23,260 bases of DNA, taken from JACZWL01 sp046756445. GTDB taxonomy: Bacteria; Pseudomonadota; Gammaproteobacteria; Steroidobacterales; Woeseiaceae. Below are positions 8,901 to 14,610 of the stretch, in pieces. Each line of letters begins with the position of its first letter. Positions within the stretch are counted from its first letter, which is position 1. The notes below the pieces were generated by a model, which worked only from the letters and a program-made list of their open reading frames with translations, ran no database searches and was not told the DNA's origin. The stretch lies in the NCBI GenBank assembly GCA_046756445.1, contig JBHHWI010000045.1, positions 1-23,260 of the forward strand. Direction: 5' to 3'. Position numbers and translations under genes: made by a program.

Positions 8901-9124
8901 ACAAGCTCGCGATCGGTCTCGTTCCTCAGCCGAAACAGGCCCGGCTCCGCCGGCACCAGCTTGTCCTTGATCTCCCCGAACCAGGCCGGATGCGTAAAGT
9001 CTCCCGTCCCGATTACCGAGATTCCCTTCTTCCTTCCCCAAAAGGCCAGGTTCTCGAGATCGCAATTCTTGCTGGTTGCCCGCGAATACTTGGAGTGGAC
9101 GTGGAGATCAGCGTAGAAGCGCAT
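5957..9124 (-). CDS. EndoQ-like PHP endonuclease fused to a UvrD/Rep-type DNA helicase
   Basis: This 1055-residue protein combines two enzymes. Residues 1-420 resemble endonuclease Q, which nicks DNA 5' of uracil, hypoxanthine and other damaged bases. PHP metal ligands are visible in DLHVHS (6-11), GTGDFTH (39-45), SVEIS (91-95), the HH pair at 108-109, PAHIW (162-166) and SNSDAHS (220-226). The EndoQ zinc-binding segment follows (C277, H289, C293, C296, with CPVCGKPLTLGVLYRVE). After an acidic linker (about 421-480) comes a superfamily 1A helicase: Walker A GPGSGKT (504-510), DEYQD (681-685), GDPDQAIYAFRGAD (708-721), RNYRSG (742-747), TLHAAKGLEF (950-959) and YVGMTRARDRL (993-1003). The tail is basic and ends SPQLDLL. 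All core motifs look intact. The ATG start with AGGA about 9 nt upstream is well supported. Nicking followed by unwinding is the expected role, by inference. Confidence 0.92.
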   Translation of the reverse strand: MRFYADLHVHSKYSRATSKNCDLENLAFWGRKKGISVIGTGDFTHPAWFGEIKDKLVPAEPGLFRLRNETDRELVGTLPSSCRSATRFMLSVEISTIYKKGEKTRKIHHLIYAPTIEQAERINGKLASIGNIRSDGRPILGLDSRHLLEIVLEAGEDCYLVPAHIWTPWFAVLGSRSGFDSIGACYRDLAEHIFAVETGLSSDPEMNWRVSDLDRYRLVSNSDAHSPPKLGREACVFDTDLDYFAMRRALETGEGYGGTVEFFPEEGKYHMDGHRKCGVRLSPGESRAHDGLCPVCGKPLTLGVLYRVEQLADRADKSKPEDTDAFVSLVPLPEVIAETEQVGAASKTVAREYESLLTRLGSELGILNDIPLEEIRSSAPSSLIPEAIARMREGCVIREPGYDGEYGRIRLFQEQELRRGGVTGSLFAEEDKSDAAKESVGEDFGDTDEATETLPGVVADTLVAHPVVESVSSFERSNLAGVDLDPDQRRALEIIRGPLLITAGPGSGKTRVLTHRIAHLITECGVAPGQCLAITFTRRAAEEMRERLETLLPGRSEGVPVMTFHSLGLRMLEENRVGAGLPRGFRVSSDAERRALLINRLKLSVRKATMAIREVSRLKRQRLSAPADIDLLEACSLLEREREIHGVLDYDDLMILPLELFEKDPGLTATYRQRYAWVSVDEYQDIDELQYALLRQLVPEDGNLCAIGDPDQAIYAFRGADVEFFLRFEHDFPGAERIQLGRNYRSGRSIVSAATQMIEPATLVEDRQVRALLEDTGKVVIHRAATDKAEAESVVHHIEQLIGGLSFYSIDTGRSDGTPEQDYTFADFAVLYRTEAQADVLEEAFLRSGIPFQRHGHRCLSDLPTVRNLLDSMTAMREVSTVTERLREAQAHIRVSDDKGADDAFDAVMERLRILAERCDNRWQQFLSEIHLASDIDVWDERADRCSLLTLHAAKGLEFRVVFVIGCEDGVLPLKWKGEISEAELAEERRLFYVGMTRARDRLFLMHAARRRWQGRVREYQASPFLRDIEDDLLEMTRRAAARKRAEKSPQLDLL

Positions 9125-9449
9125 TGTGGTCCTGGATGGTCGCCTCGAGCAGGCTGCGAAATACCGGTATCCGCTTATGGGTAAGCATCATAAACCAAGC
9201 ACAGACGCCACGCCTCGCCTGATGAGTGCGTCGGTGCTCGCTATGAGGGCGGCGAGCGTGATGCCCGAGCCGGTCCGGCGGCCGGCATCGTGTGCCTGGC
9301 CTTGGCGATCGCCGGTTGAGCCGATATTTTGTACATTCGGATCACAGGGCGCTCCAAGTTCGGGCCGGTTCCGGGTAATCTGGCGGGGCTGGCGGATTCG
9401 TGTGTCGGGTCGGTCTGCCTGAAGCCTGTCATTGAACTGGTGATAATTC
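9125..9449. other. 325-bp intergenic region between divergent genes
   Basis: This gap separates the divergent EndoQ-UvrD and DUF3604 genes. I see no coding region with a plausible protein, no RNA gene and no strong repeat. On the minus strand a TATGAT sequence near 9185-9190 could be a -10 box for the fusion gene, without a good -35. A plus-strand candidate promoter is listed separately. Confidence 0.6.
9302..9330 (+). promoter_or_regulatory. weak candidate promoter for the DUF3604-amidase operon
   Basis: TTGGCG at 9302-9307 and TATTTT at 9325-9330 are spaced by 17 nt. Each box matches four of six consensus bases. The 5' leader would be roughly 110 nt. This is the best-spaced pair I found before 9450, but such matches also arise by chance. 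Confidence 0.25.
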
Positions 9450-11459
9450 ATGAAAACAGGAAAAAGAATCAGGGACTGGTGTTTGTCGGCGGTGCTCGTC
9501 GTCGCAATTGCTTGTGCCCCGTCGAAACAAGAAGCGCCTGAGCAGGCTCAGGGTCGGCTGGTCACTTACACCGAGCAGCGCGAACCCTGCGCCGACTACG
9601 TCGAAACGCGGCAGGCGCTGTTCGGCGACCTGCATGTGCACTCCGCTTATTCCTTCGACGCCGCAGCGAACAGCCTCGAGACCTATCCGGATCATGCGAA
9701 CCGGTTTGCAAAAGGCGAACCGATTCCCTTCTTCCCGCTGGATGACGCCGGAAAGCCGGTCGGGACGATCAAGCTCGATCGGCCCCTGGATTTCGTTTCC
9801 GTGACGGATCACGGCGAATTCCTTGGCGAAAGGGCCTTGTGCCGCACCCCCGGATCGCCGAGGTACGACAGCACTTTTTGTCAGGAGTACCGTTCGTCGG
9901 AACGCCAGGGCATGTTGATGCTGGGCACGATCGTCAATCTGGAGCAGCCGAAGCGGTTTGCCGAGCTTTGCGACGAGGAAGGCTCGCTTTGTCGCGAGTG
10001 GGCCAGGGGACCGTGGCGGGAGATGATCGCAGCGGCCGAGAACGCCTATGACCGGAGCGGGAACTGCGAATTCACGAGTCTGATCGGCTACGAATACACG
10101 GGAACACCGGGGCTTTCGAATATCCACCGCAACGTGATTTTCCGCAACCACGTCGTGCCTGAGATACCGGTCAGCTATATCGAGGCAAACAACGATCAGC
10201 TCCTGTGGCAAAAACTGGAAGACACGTGTCCGGCATCTTCCGGTTGCGCCTGGATTACGATTCCCCACAACAGCAACCTGGCAAACGGGCGCATGTTCAT
10301 GCCGCTCGGTGGCGAACATCATCAGAGGCACCAGCATGCCGAGGCGCGCCTGGCGCACGAACCCGCCATCGAGGTCTTTCAACACAAGGGCAACTCGGAA
10401 TGCATCAATGGTCTGTCGGCAATATACGGAGAGCCGGATGAGCTTTGTGATGTCGAAGCGGTGCGCCGATTCGGCCAGGTCCGCAACACCACCCGTATTG
10501 GTTTTGCCGACGGGCAGCTGACGACCGAAGCCGTCGAGGTTACAACCGAGGAATGCGGCGATGAGACCGGTCAGGATGGAATGCTGGGCGGCGGCTGCGT
10601 GCACGAGACCGATTTTCTGCGTTCGAACCTGCTGACGGGTCTCGCGGACGAGCGCGAAATTGGGGTGAATTCGGCAAAGCTCGGCGTCATCGCGAGCACG
10701 GACACTCATGCGTCCACGCCGGGCGCGACCGACGAGCAAAACTGGGGCGGGCACGTGTCGCTGGAATCCACGCCAGCGGAGCGCCTGCGACCGGGACTGC
10801 TGACCAGCGGCATCGAGGGTAATCCCGGCGGCCTGGCCGGGGTTTGGGCGGTCGAGAATTCCCGCGATGCGATATTCGAAGCGCTGGTGCGCAGGGAAGT
10901 CTTTGGCACCAGCGGACCACGCATCGAGCCGCGTTTCTTCGCCGGATGGAATTTCGCCGCCGATCTTTGCGAAGCGGCCGATAGACTGGAGCAGGCCTAC
11001 GATTACGGCGTGCCGATGGGCGGCGATCTCACAGGCGAAGCGGGTCAAGACGGGCCGCGTTTTCTCGCCATCGCACGCGCCGATACAATGGCTTCCGCAC
11101 CGCTGCAGCAGTTACAGATCATCAAGGGTTGGCTGGATGCCGACGATCGCAAACACTACCAGGTCTTCACCGTTGCCGGAACACCGGACAACGGCGCCGG
11201 CGTGAATCTGAAAACCGGTGAGCGTTTCGGGGAAGGTCACGAGGAGTTGTGTACCGTTTTCCGGGACCCCGAATTCGAACCGGGACAGCCTGCGTTCTAC
11301 TATCTTCGCGCCGTGGAAAACCCGAGTCCCCGCTGGAGCCTGCTGGACTGTCTGCGGATCGACGAGTCCGAACGCCCTGCGGTTTGCGGCGAGGACGCGG
11401 AAGTCCCCAAGGTGATCCGGGAAATGGCCTGGTCTTCACCAATCTGGTATCAACCATGA
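9450..11459 (+). CDS. DUF3604 domain lipoprotein (PHP-like metal-dependent phosphoesterase fold)
   Basis: This 669-residue protein begins with a lipoprotein-like signal: a basic start (MKTGKRIRD), a hydrophobic stretch, then AIAC with the predicted lipidated Cys at residue 22. Residue +2 is Ala rather than Asp, so outer-membrane sorting would be expected. The mature protein is a DUF3604 domain. Its PHP-like metal motifs include FGDLHVHSAYSFDA (58-71), VSVTDHGEFLGE (from about 116), IPHNSN in the middle and IASTDTHAS further on. The function of DUF3604 is not established; a hydrolase acting in the periplasm is the reasonable guess. The ATG at 9450 follows GGTGAT. Its TGA overlaps the ATG of the amidase gene (ATGA at 11456-11459), so the two are translationally coupled. 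The length is in the usual range for this family. Confidence 0.88.
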   Translation: MKTGKRIRDWCLSAVLVVAIACAPSKQEAPEQAQGRLVTYTEQREPCADYVETRQALFGDLHVHSAYSFDAAANSLETYPDHANRFAKGEPIPFFPLDDAGKPVGTIKLDRPLDFVSVTDHGEFLGERALCRTPGSPRYDSTFCQEYRSSERQGMLMLGTIVNLEQPKRFAELCDEEGSLCREWARGPWREMIAAAENAYDRSGNCEFTSLIGYEYTGTPGLSNIHRNVIFRNHVVPEIPVSYIEANNDQLLWQKLEDTCPASSGCAWITIPHNSNLANGRMFMPLGGEHHQRHQHAEARLAHEPAIEVFQHKGNSECINGLSAIYGEPDELCDVEAVRRFGQVRNTTRIGFADGQLTTEAVEVTTEECGDETGQDGMLGGGCVHETDFLRSNLLTGLADEREIGVNSAKLGVIASTDTHASTPGATDEQNWGGHVSLESTPAERLRPGLLTSGIEGNPGGLAGVWAVENSRDAIFEALVRREVFGTSGPRIEPRFFAGWNFAADLCEAADRLEQAYDYGVPMGGDLTGEAGQDGPRFLAIARADTMASAPLQQLQIIKGWLDADDRKHYQVFTVAGTPDNGAGVNLKTGERFGEGHEELCTVFRDPEFEPGQPAFYYLRAVENPSPRWSLLDCLRIDESERPAVCGEDAEVPKVIREMAWSSPIWYQP

Positions 11460-12337
11460 CAAGAAAAACGGACAATACGCGGATCGTAACCGTCGCAGCG
11501 ACGCAGATGGCCTGCGACTGGGACATCGACAGGAACCTCGATACCGCCGAATCCCTGATCAGGCAGGCGCACAGCGATGGCGCACAGATGATCCTCATAC
11601 AGGAACTGTTCGCAGCGCCCTACTTCTGCAAGGACCAGAATCCGGAGTATTTCTCCCTGGCCGAGCCGGCTGACGATTCGAAAATCGTCAAAAGGATGCA
11701 GGCGCTGGCGGCAGAACTTGCGGTCGTGCTGCCGGTGTCATTCTTCGAGAAAGCCAATCGCGCCTATTTCAACTCGCTGGTCGTGATCGATGCGGACGGC
11801 GGCGTCGTCAGCCATTATCGGAAGTCCCACATTCCGGACGGCCCCGGTTATCAGGAGAAATTCTACTTTTCGCCCGGCGATACGGGATTCAAGGTTGCCG
11901 AGACGCGCTACGCGAGGATCGGCGCAGCCATCTGCTGGGACCAGTGGTTCCCCGAAGCCGCCCGCAGCATGGTTCTGATGGGAGCGGATCTTCTCTTCTA
12001 TCCGACCGCGATCGGCAGTGAGCCGGTAACCGGGGAAGACAGCCGTGATCACTGGCATCGCGTCATGCAGGGCCATGCCGCGGCCAACATGGTTCCGGTG
12101 ATTGCATCGAACCGCATCGGGGTGGAAAAAGGCGAATCCTGCGAGTTGGCGTTTTACGGCTCGTCTTTCATCACGGACGAAACCGGTGGCATCGTCACCC
12201 AGGCGAGTCGTGACAGCGAGGAAATCATTCTCGCGACTTTTGATATCGATGGCGTGGCCGAGAAACGGGCGAATTGGGGCCTGTTTCGTGACCGGCGTCC
12301 CGACCTTTACAAAACCGTGGTCACGCTCGGGGGATGA
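11456..12337 (+). CDS. aguB: N-carbamoylputrescine amidase (nitrilase superfamily)
   Basis: A 293-residue cytosolic carbon-nitrogen hydrolase. In the agmatine deiminase route to putrescine it hydrolyses N-carbamoylputrescine to putrescine, CO2 and ammonia. The Glu-Lys-Cys catalytic triad is visible: E50 in LIQELFAAPYF, K123 in YRKSHIPDGPGY and C160 in AAICWDQWFPEAAR. The segments FYPTAIGSEP and the WHRVMQGHAAANMVPV stretch are typical of the AguB subfamily rather than of beta-ureidopropionase or Nit proteins. The ATG start overlaps the DUF3604 stop by 4 nt; longer in-frame extensions run through that gene and are rejected. Agmatine deiminase (aguA), its usual partner, is not in the window. 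It is nearly convergent with the coiled-coil gene (17-bp gap) and no terminator is visible between them. Confidence 0.9.
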   Translation: MTRKTDNTRIVTVAATQMACDWDIDRNLDTAESLIRQAHSDGAQMILIQELFAAPYFCKDQNPEYFSLAEPADDSKIVKRMQALAAELAVVLPVSFFEKANRAYFNSLVVIDADGGVVSHYRKSHIPDGPGYQEKFYFSPGDTGFKVAETRYARIGAAICWDQWFPEAARSMVLMGADLLFYPTAIGSEPVTGEDSRDHWHRVMQGHAAANMVPVIASNRIGVEKGESCELAFYGSSFITDETGGIVTQASRDSEEIILATFDIDGVAEKRANWGLFRDRRPDLYKTVVTLGG

Positions 12338-12354
12338 TCAATTTGCCCGGGGCG

Positions 12355-12918
12355 TCAGGTGCCGGACTTGACGTCGTCCTTGCGGCGCCGGTGCCCGGTA
12401 TCCTCGCCCGGCGCCATGTCGTAATCCAGGACACCGGTCGATATCATGTCGCTCGATGCCTGCGCCACGGACAGTTCCGTCTCGACTTCGCGGAGCTTGA
12501 CCTCTGACTTGAGATTTTCGGTCGCCCGATCGGTGAGCTCGGCGCGCAACTCGCGTGTCTTTCTGACGGAATCCTTGAGATCGGCATTGAGTTTCTCGAT
12601 GACCCCCGTGCGCTTGAGCGCTTCTTCGTCTTTTTCCTCGATGATGGACTGGGCCTTGGCGACCTCCTTCTCCTGTTCCTCGAGCGCCCCTTTCAACTTC
12701 TCGACTTCGCCCTGCGCGATACGGAGCTCCGCCTGCAGCGACCGGATGCGGTCGTCGCGCGGATCCCGTTTCGACGTCCGGAACCGTCTGCTGAGCGCAG
12801 CACCGACTTTGGCCACGATCCAGCCCAACAGAAACGCTCCGCCGGCGATCAGCATCATTGTCTGGGGGGCTTCCACGAACATGAAACGGAATTCCTCGAG
12901 CCAGTCTGCCAGGGTCAT
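12355..12918 (-). CDS. membrane-anchored coiled-coil protein of unknown function
   Basis: A 187-residue protein I do not recognise. A short N-terminal amphipathic part is followed by one transmembrane segment at about 19-38 (MLIAGGAFLLGWIVAKVG), then a basic stretch (RRFRTSKRDPRDDR). A long Glu/Lys/Ala-rich region with coiled-coil character covers about 55-155. The C-terminal tail (about 160-187) is polar and probably disordered. Positive charges after the membrane segment predict a cytosolic coiled coil. The composition is consistent with a real gene rather than a shadow frame: heptad-like Leu/Ile/Val spacing and a single clean hydrophobic block. AAGG lies about 13 nt before the ATG. It follows the GlpQ-like gene on the same strand after 121 bp, so co-transcription is possible. 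A role in envelope organisation is only a guess. Confidence 0.75.
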   Translation of the reverse strand: MTLADWLEEFRFMFVEAPQTMMLIAGGAFLLGWIVAKVGAALSRRFRTSKRDPRDDRIRSLQAELRIAQGEVEKLKGALEEQEKEVAKAQSIIEEKDEEALKRTGVIEKLNADLKDSVRKTRELRAELTDRATENLKSEVKLREVETELSVAQASSDMISTGVLDYDMAPGEDTGHRRRKDDVKSGT

Positions 12919-13039
12919 AGATTATGCCCTTCTGCACGACAGAAAAGGACGGAGTTCTCAATCCGGCGCCCGAAGCGTTGCCGCATGGGGCCCGGATTTC
13001 GATCGAAATGCCCCCTGCAAGTTATGATTTTCCTTTTAA

Positions 13040-13999
13040 TTACAAATGGTTATTTCGAATTGCCTGGATCGCCAGATCGGGGAAATCGGTGAACAGCCCG
13101 TCGATTCCGAGCGTCGCCACAAACCACTGAACCGACGCTTCGAAAGTCTCGAACCCCGGCGGCAGCTGGTCCGCCCGGAAGGTGTACGGGTGCACTGCCA
13201 GCTCAAGCGAGCGCGCCAGGCTCGCGAGCCCTGTCGAGACCGGCTGGCCGTCGATTTCGGCGAGCGTATAGAGCTGCCACAATCCGGGGCCGATACCGTC
13301 CGTCGTTTTCGCGACCCGGGCCAGCCCCTCCGCTGTCCTCAGCTGATCGTAGTCGGTATCCGATTCAAACCAGTCGTTTTCACCGATAAGCTGAATCAAT
13401 CGCAGCCTGCAACCCAGGTCGTTTCTCAGGCGCTCGACTTCGCGGGCATCGAAGCACTGAACGAAGGCCGGATCGGCTGCGTCGCGGTATCCGAACCGAT
13501 CGAGTATCTCGAGCAGCCTGGGGCTCAGGTCGACGCCGTCCGCCTTGTGCCAGGCGGGCCGCTTTATTTCCGGATAAATCCCGACCGTGCGGCCGCTCGA
13601 GGCATTCAGACCGGCCACGAACTCGAGCTCCTCCTGGAGCGTGACAATCCCGAAATTGCCGCTGCCGGCGGGAAAGCGATTCGGGAATTCGACCTCGTCA
13701 CCCGCCTTGTTCAGTCGTTCCCATACCCGCAGCGACCGCAGTTCCCCGAGGTCGAAATCCCGGGCGTAAAAGCGGCCGTCTGCGCGATGCCGGTCCGGGA
13801 ACCGTTCGGCGACGTCGGTTACCCGGTCAAGGTGGATATCGTGCAGCACGATCAGCTGGTCGTCGCGGGACGCGACCACATCCTGCTCCAGGAAGTCGGC
13901 ACCCATGCCGAAAGCCAGGGCCTTTGCTTCGAGCGTATGCTCCGGCAGGTATCCCGAAGCGCCGCGGTGCGCAATGATCAGTGGCCGGTCACTGGGCAT
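13040..13999 (-). CDS. glycerophosphodiester phosphodiesterase, GlpQ type, without signal peptide
   Basis: A 319-residue GDPD-family TIM-barrel enzyme expected to split glycerophosphodiesters into glycerol 3-phosphate and an alcohol. The GlpQ-type sequence is clear: IIAHRGASGYLPEHTLEAKA (8-27) with H11, R12 and E20, then DFLEQDVV (E38, D40), VLHDIHLDRVTDVAERFPD (H53), IYPEIKRP in the middle and GIDGLFTDFPDLA at the end. The closest family resemblance is to the periplasmic GlpQ branch (about 350 residues with signal), not the shorter cytosolic UgpQ branch. Yet the protein starts directly at strand 1 with no export signal. An in-frame TAG lies two codons before the ATG, so there is no longer form. 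TGAGGT sits about 5 nt before the ATG as ribosome site, partly within a 5-bp hairpin. It starts 44 bp after the TIR-like gene and may share its transcript. Confidence 0.9.
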   Translation of the reverse strand: MPSDRPLIIAHRGASGYLPEHTLEAKALAFGMGADFLEQDVVASRDDQLIVLHDIHLDRVTDVAERFPDRHRADGRFYARDFDLGELRSLRVWERLNKAGDEVEFPNRFPAGSGNFGIVTLQEELEFVAGLNASSGRTVGIYPEIKRPAWHKADGVDLSPRLLEILDRFGYRDAADPAFVQCFDAREVERLRNDLGCRLRLIQLIGENDWFESDTDYDQLRTAEGLARVAKTTDGIGPGLWQLYTLAEIDGQPVSTGLASLARSLELAVHPYTFRADQLPPGFETFEASVQWFVATLGIDGLFTDFPDLAIQAIRNNHL

Positions 14000-14021
14000 A
14001 AACTACCTCAAGTAGTATTCC

Positions 14022-14046
14022 TAACTGTTTGTATTTAAAACAGTTA
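14022..14046. promoter_or_regulatory. 9-bp perfect inverted repeat between TIR-like and GlpQ-like genes
   Basis: TAACTGTTT (14022-14030) and AAACAGTTA (14038-14046) are exact complements around a 7-bp AT-rich centre. The right arm contains the TAA stop of the TIR-like gene. As RNA it would be a weak AU-rich hairpin with no U tract, so a terminator is unlikely. As DNA it is shaped like an operator dyad upstream of the GlpQ-like gene. Its role is unknown. Confidence 0.5.
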
Positions 14047-14493
14047 TGGGAAGTCAATGACATCCCAGCGCGAGGTGTCCTGCAACCGGGCCTGGCGCCT
14101 GAGCGCGTGGGCAATCTCCCGCTCATTCCAGTTGATATGCTCATTGACCCGCCCGACGAGCTCGTCGGGGGTTTCGGCGATTCCGCCGAAAGGCCGGATC
14201 GCGATCAGCGGCTTACCATGGGCCTCGGCGGTATCCATCTGAAAACGCACAAGATCACTGTGCTCGCTGAAGGTACTGGCGGGTATGATGACCGCCTCCG
14301 ATTCGACGATCTGGCTGGTGAGTTCTGCCTTGATCGCCTCCAGCCCGCCCGCTGCGGGCATGTTCTCGGGCTTGCTGCAATTGACATAGAAGAACCGCTC
14401 GAGGCTTGCGAGGAACTCGAATACTCGAAGGTAATCGTCGTCCTCCGCGAAATTATGAGCGACGAATACGCGAATGGGATTGTCTTCTGACAC
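14044..14493 (-). CDS. TIR-like (Thoeris ThsB-like/DUF1863-type) domain protein
   Basis: A 149-residue protein that is one TIR-like domain. RVFVAHNFAEDDDYLRVFEF (8-27) is the first strand and helix. IKAELTSQIVESEAVIIPAS lies at 54-73, and SEHSDLVRFQMDTAEAHGKP at 76-95 corresponds to the catalytic helix region. LIAIRPFGG and INWNEREIAHALRR close the fold. This order matches the TIR-like group with endings of the form KPIIGVRPWG...VGWN. In that group the helix usually reads W-I-x-F-E-I; here Q85 takes the Glu position. The start is GTG 14493, because AAGGAG lies 6 nt upstream; an ATG at 14559 would add residues not resembling the family. No ThsA partner is present. Neighbours are a GlpQ-like enzyme downstream and a divergent EEP-family gene. 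Function unknown. Confidence 0.78.
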   Translation of the reverse strand: MSEDNPIRVFVAHNFAEDDDYLRVFEFLASLERFFYVNCSKPENMPAAGGLEAIKAELTSQIVESEAVIIPASTFSEHSDLVRFQMDTAEAHGKPLIAIRPFGGIAETPDELVGRVNEHINWNEREIAHALRRQARLQDTSRWDVIDFP

Positions 14494-14499
14494 TGGAGT

Positions 14500-14505
14500 C
14501 TCCTT
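14500..14505 (-). promoter_or_regulatory. Shine-Dalgarno AAGGAG that fixes the GTG start of the TIR-like gene
   Basis: AAGGAG on the minus strand ends 6 nt before GTG 14493-14491. This is the strongest ribosome site in the area and supports GTG 14493 over the upstream ATG at 14559, which is inside the divergent promoter region. Confidence 0.75.
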
Positions 14506-14570
14506 GCGGTGGGTGAAGTTTATCCAATCGGGACTCCTGATGGCAGTACAGTGTCTCAATTATCGGTGGT

Positions 14571-14598
14571 TTGCTAGCGTCAGCGCATTCTGTATCGT
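14571..14598 (+). promoter_or_regulatory. candidate promoter of the EEP-family/beta-oxidation operon
   Basis: TTGCTA (14571-14576) and TATCGT (14593-14598) are spaced by 16 nt. Transcription would begin near 14605, only a few bases before ATG 14611, which has no Shine-Dalgarno sequence. This would give a very short leader. Both boxes are imperfect, so confidence is limited. Confidence 0.3.
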
Positions 14599-14610
14599 AG
14601 CCTCGAATCT

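Noticed and set aside
9429..11048. 539-codon open frame on the minus strand opposite the DUF3604 gene.
   Set aside because: The DUF3604 reading has a lipoprotein signal and metal motifs; the antisense frame has neither and looks like a GC-driven shadow.
11249..11455. In-frame upstream extension of the amidase gene adding about 69 residues.
   Set aside because: It runs through the DUF3604 coding region, has low-complexity Arg/Gly/Pro composition, and the nitrilase fold begins just after ATG 11456.
13046..14038. 330-codon open frame on the plus strand opposite the GlpQ-like gene.
   Set aside because: The GDPD motifs on the minus strand are unambiguous and the opposite frame shows no family features.
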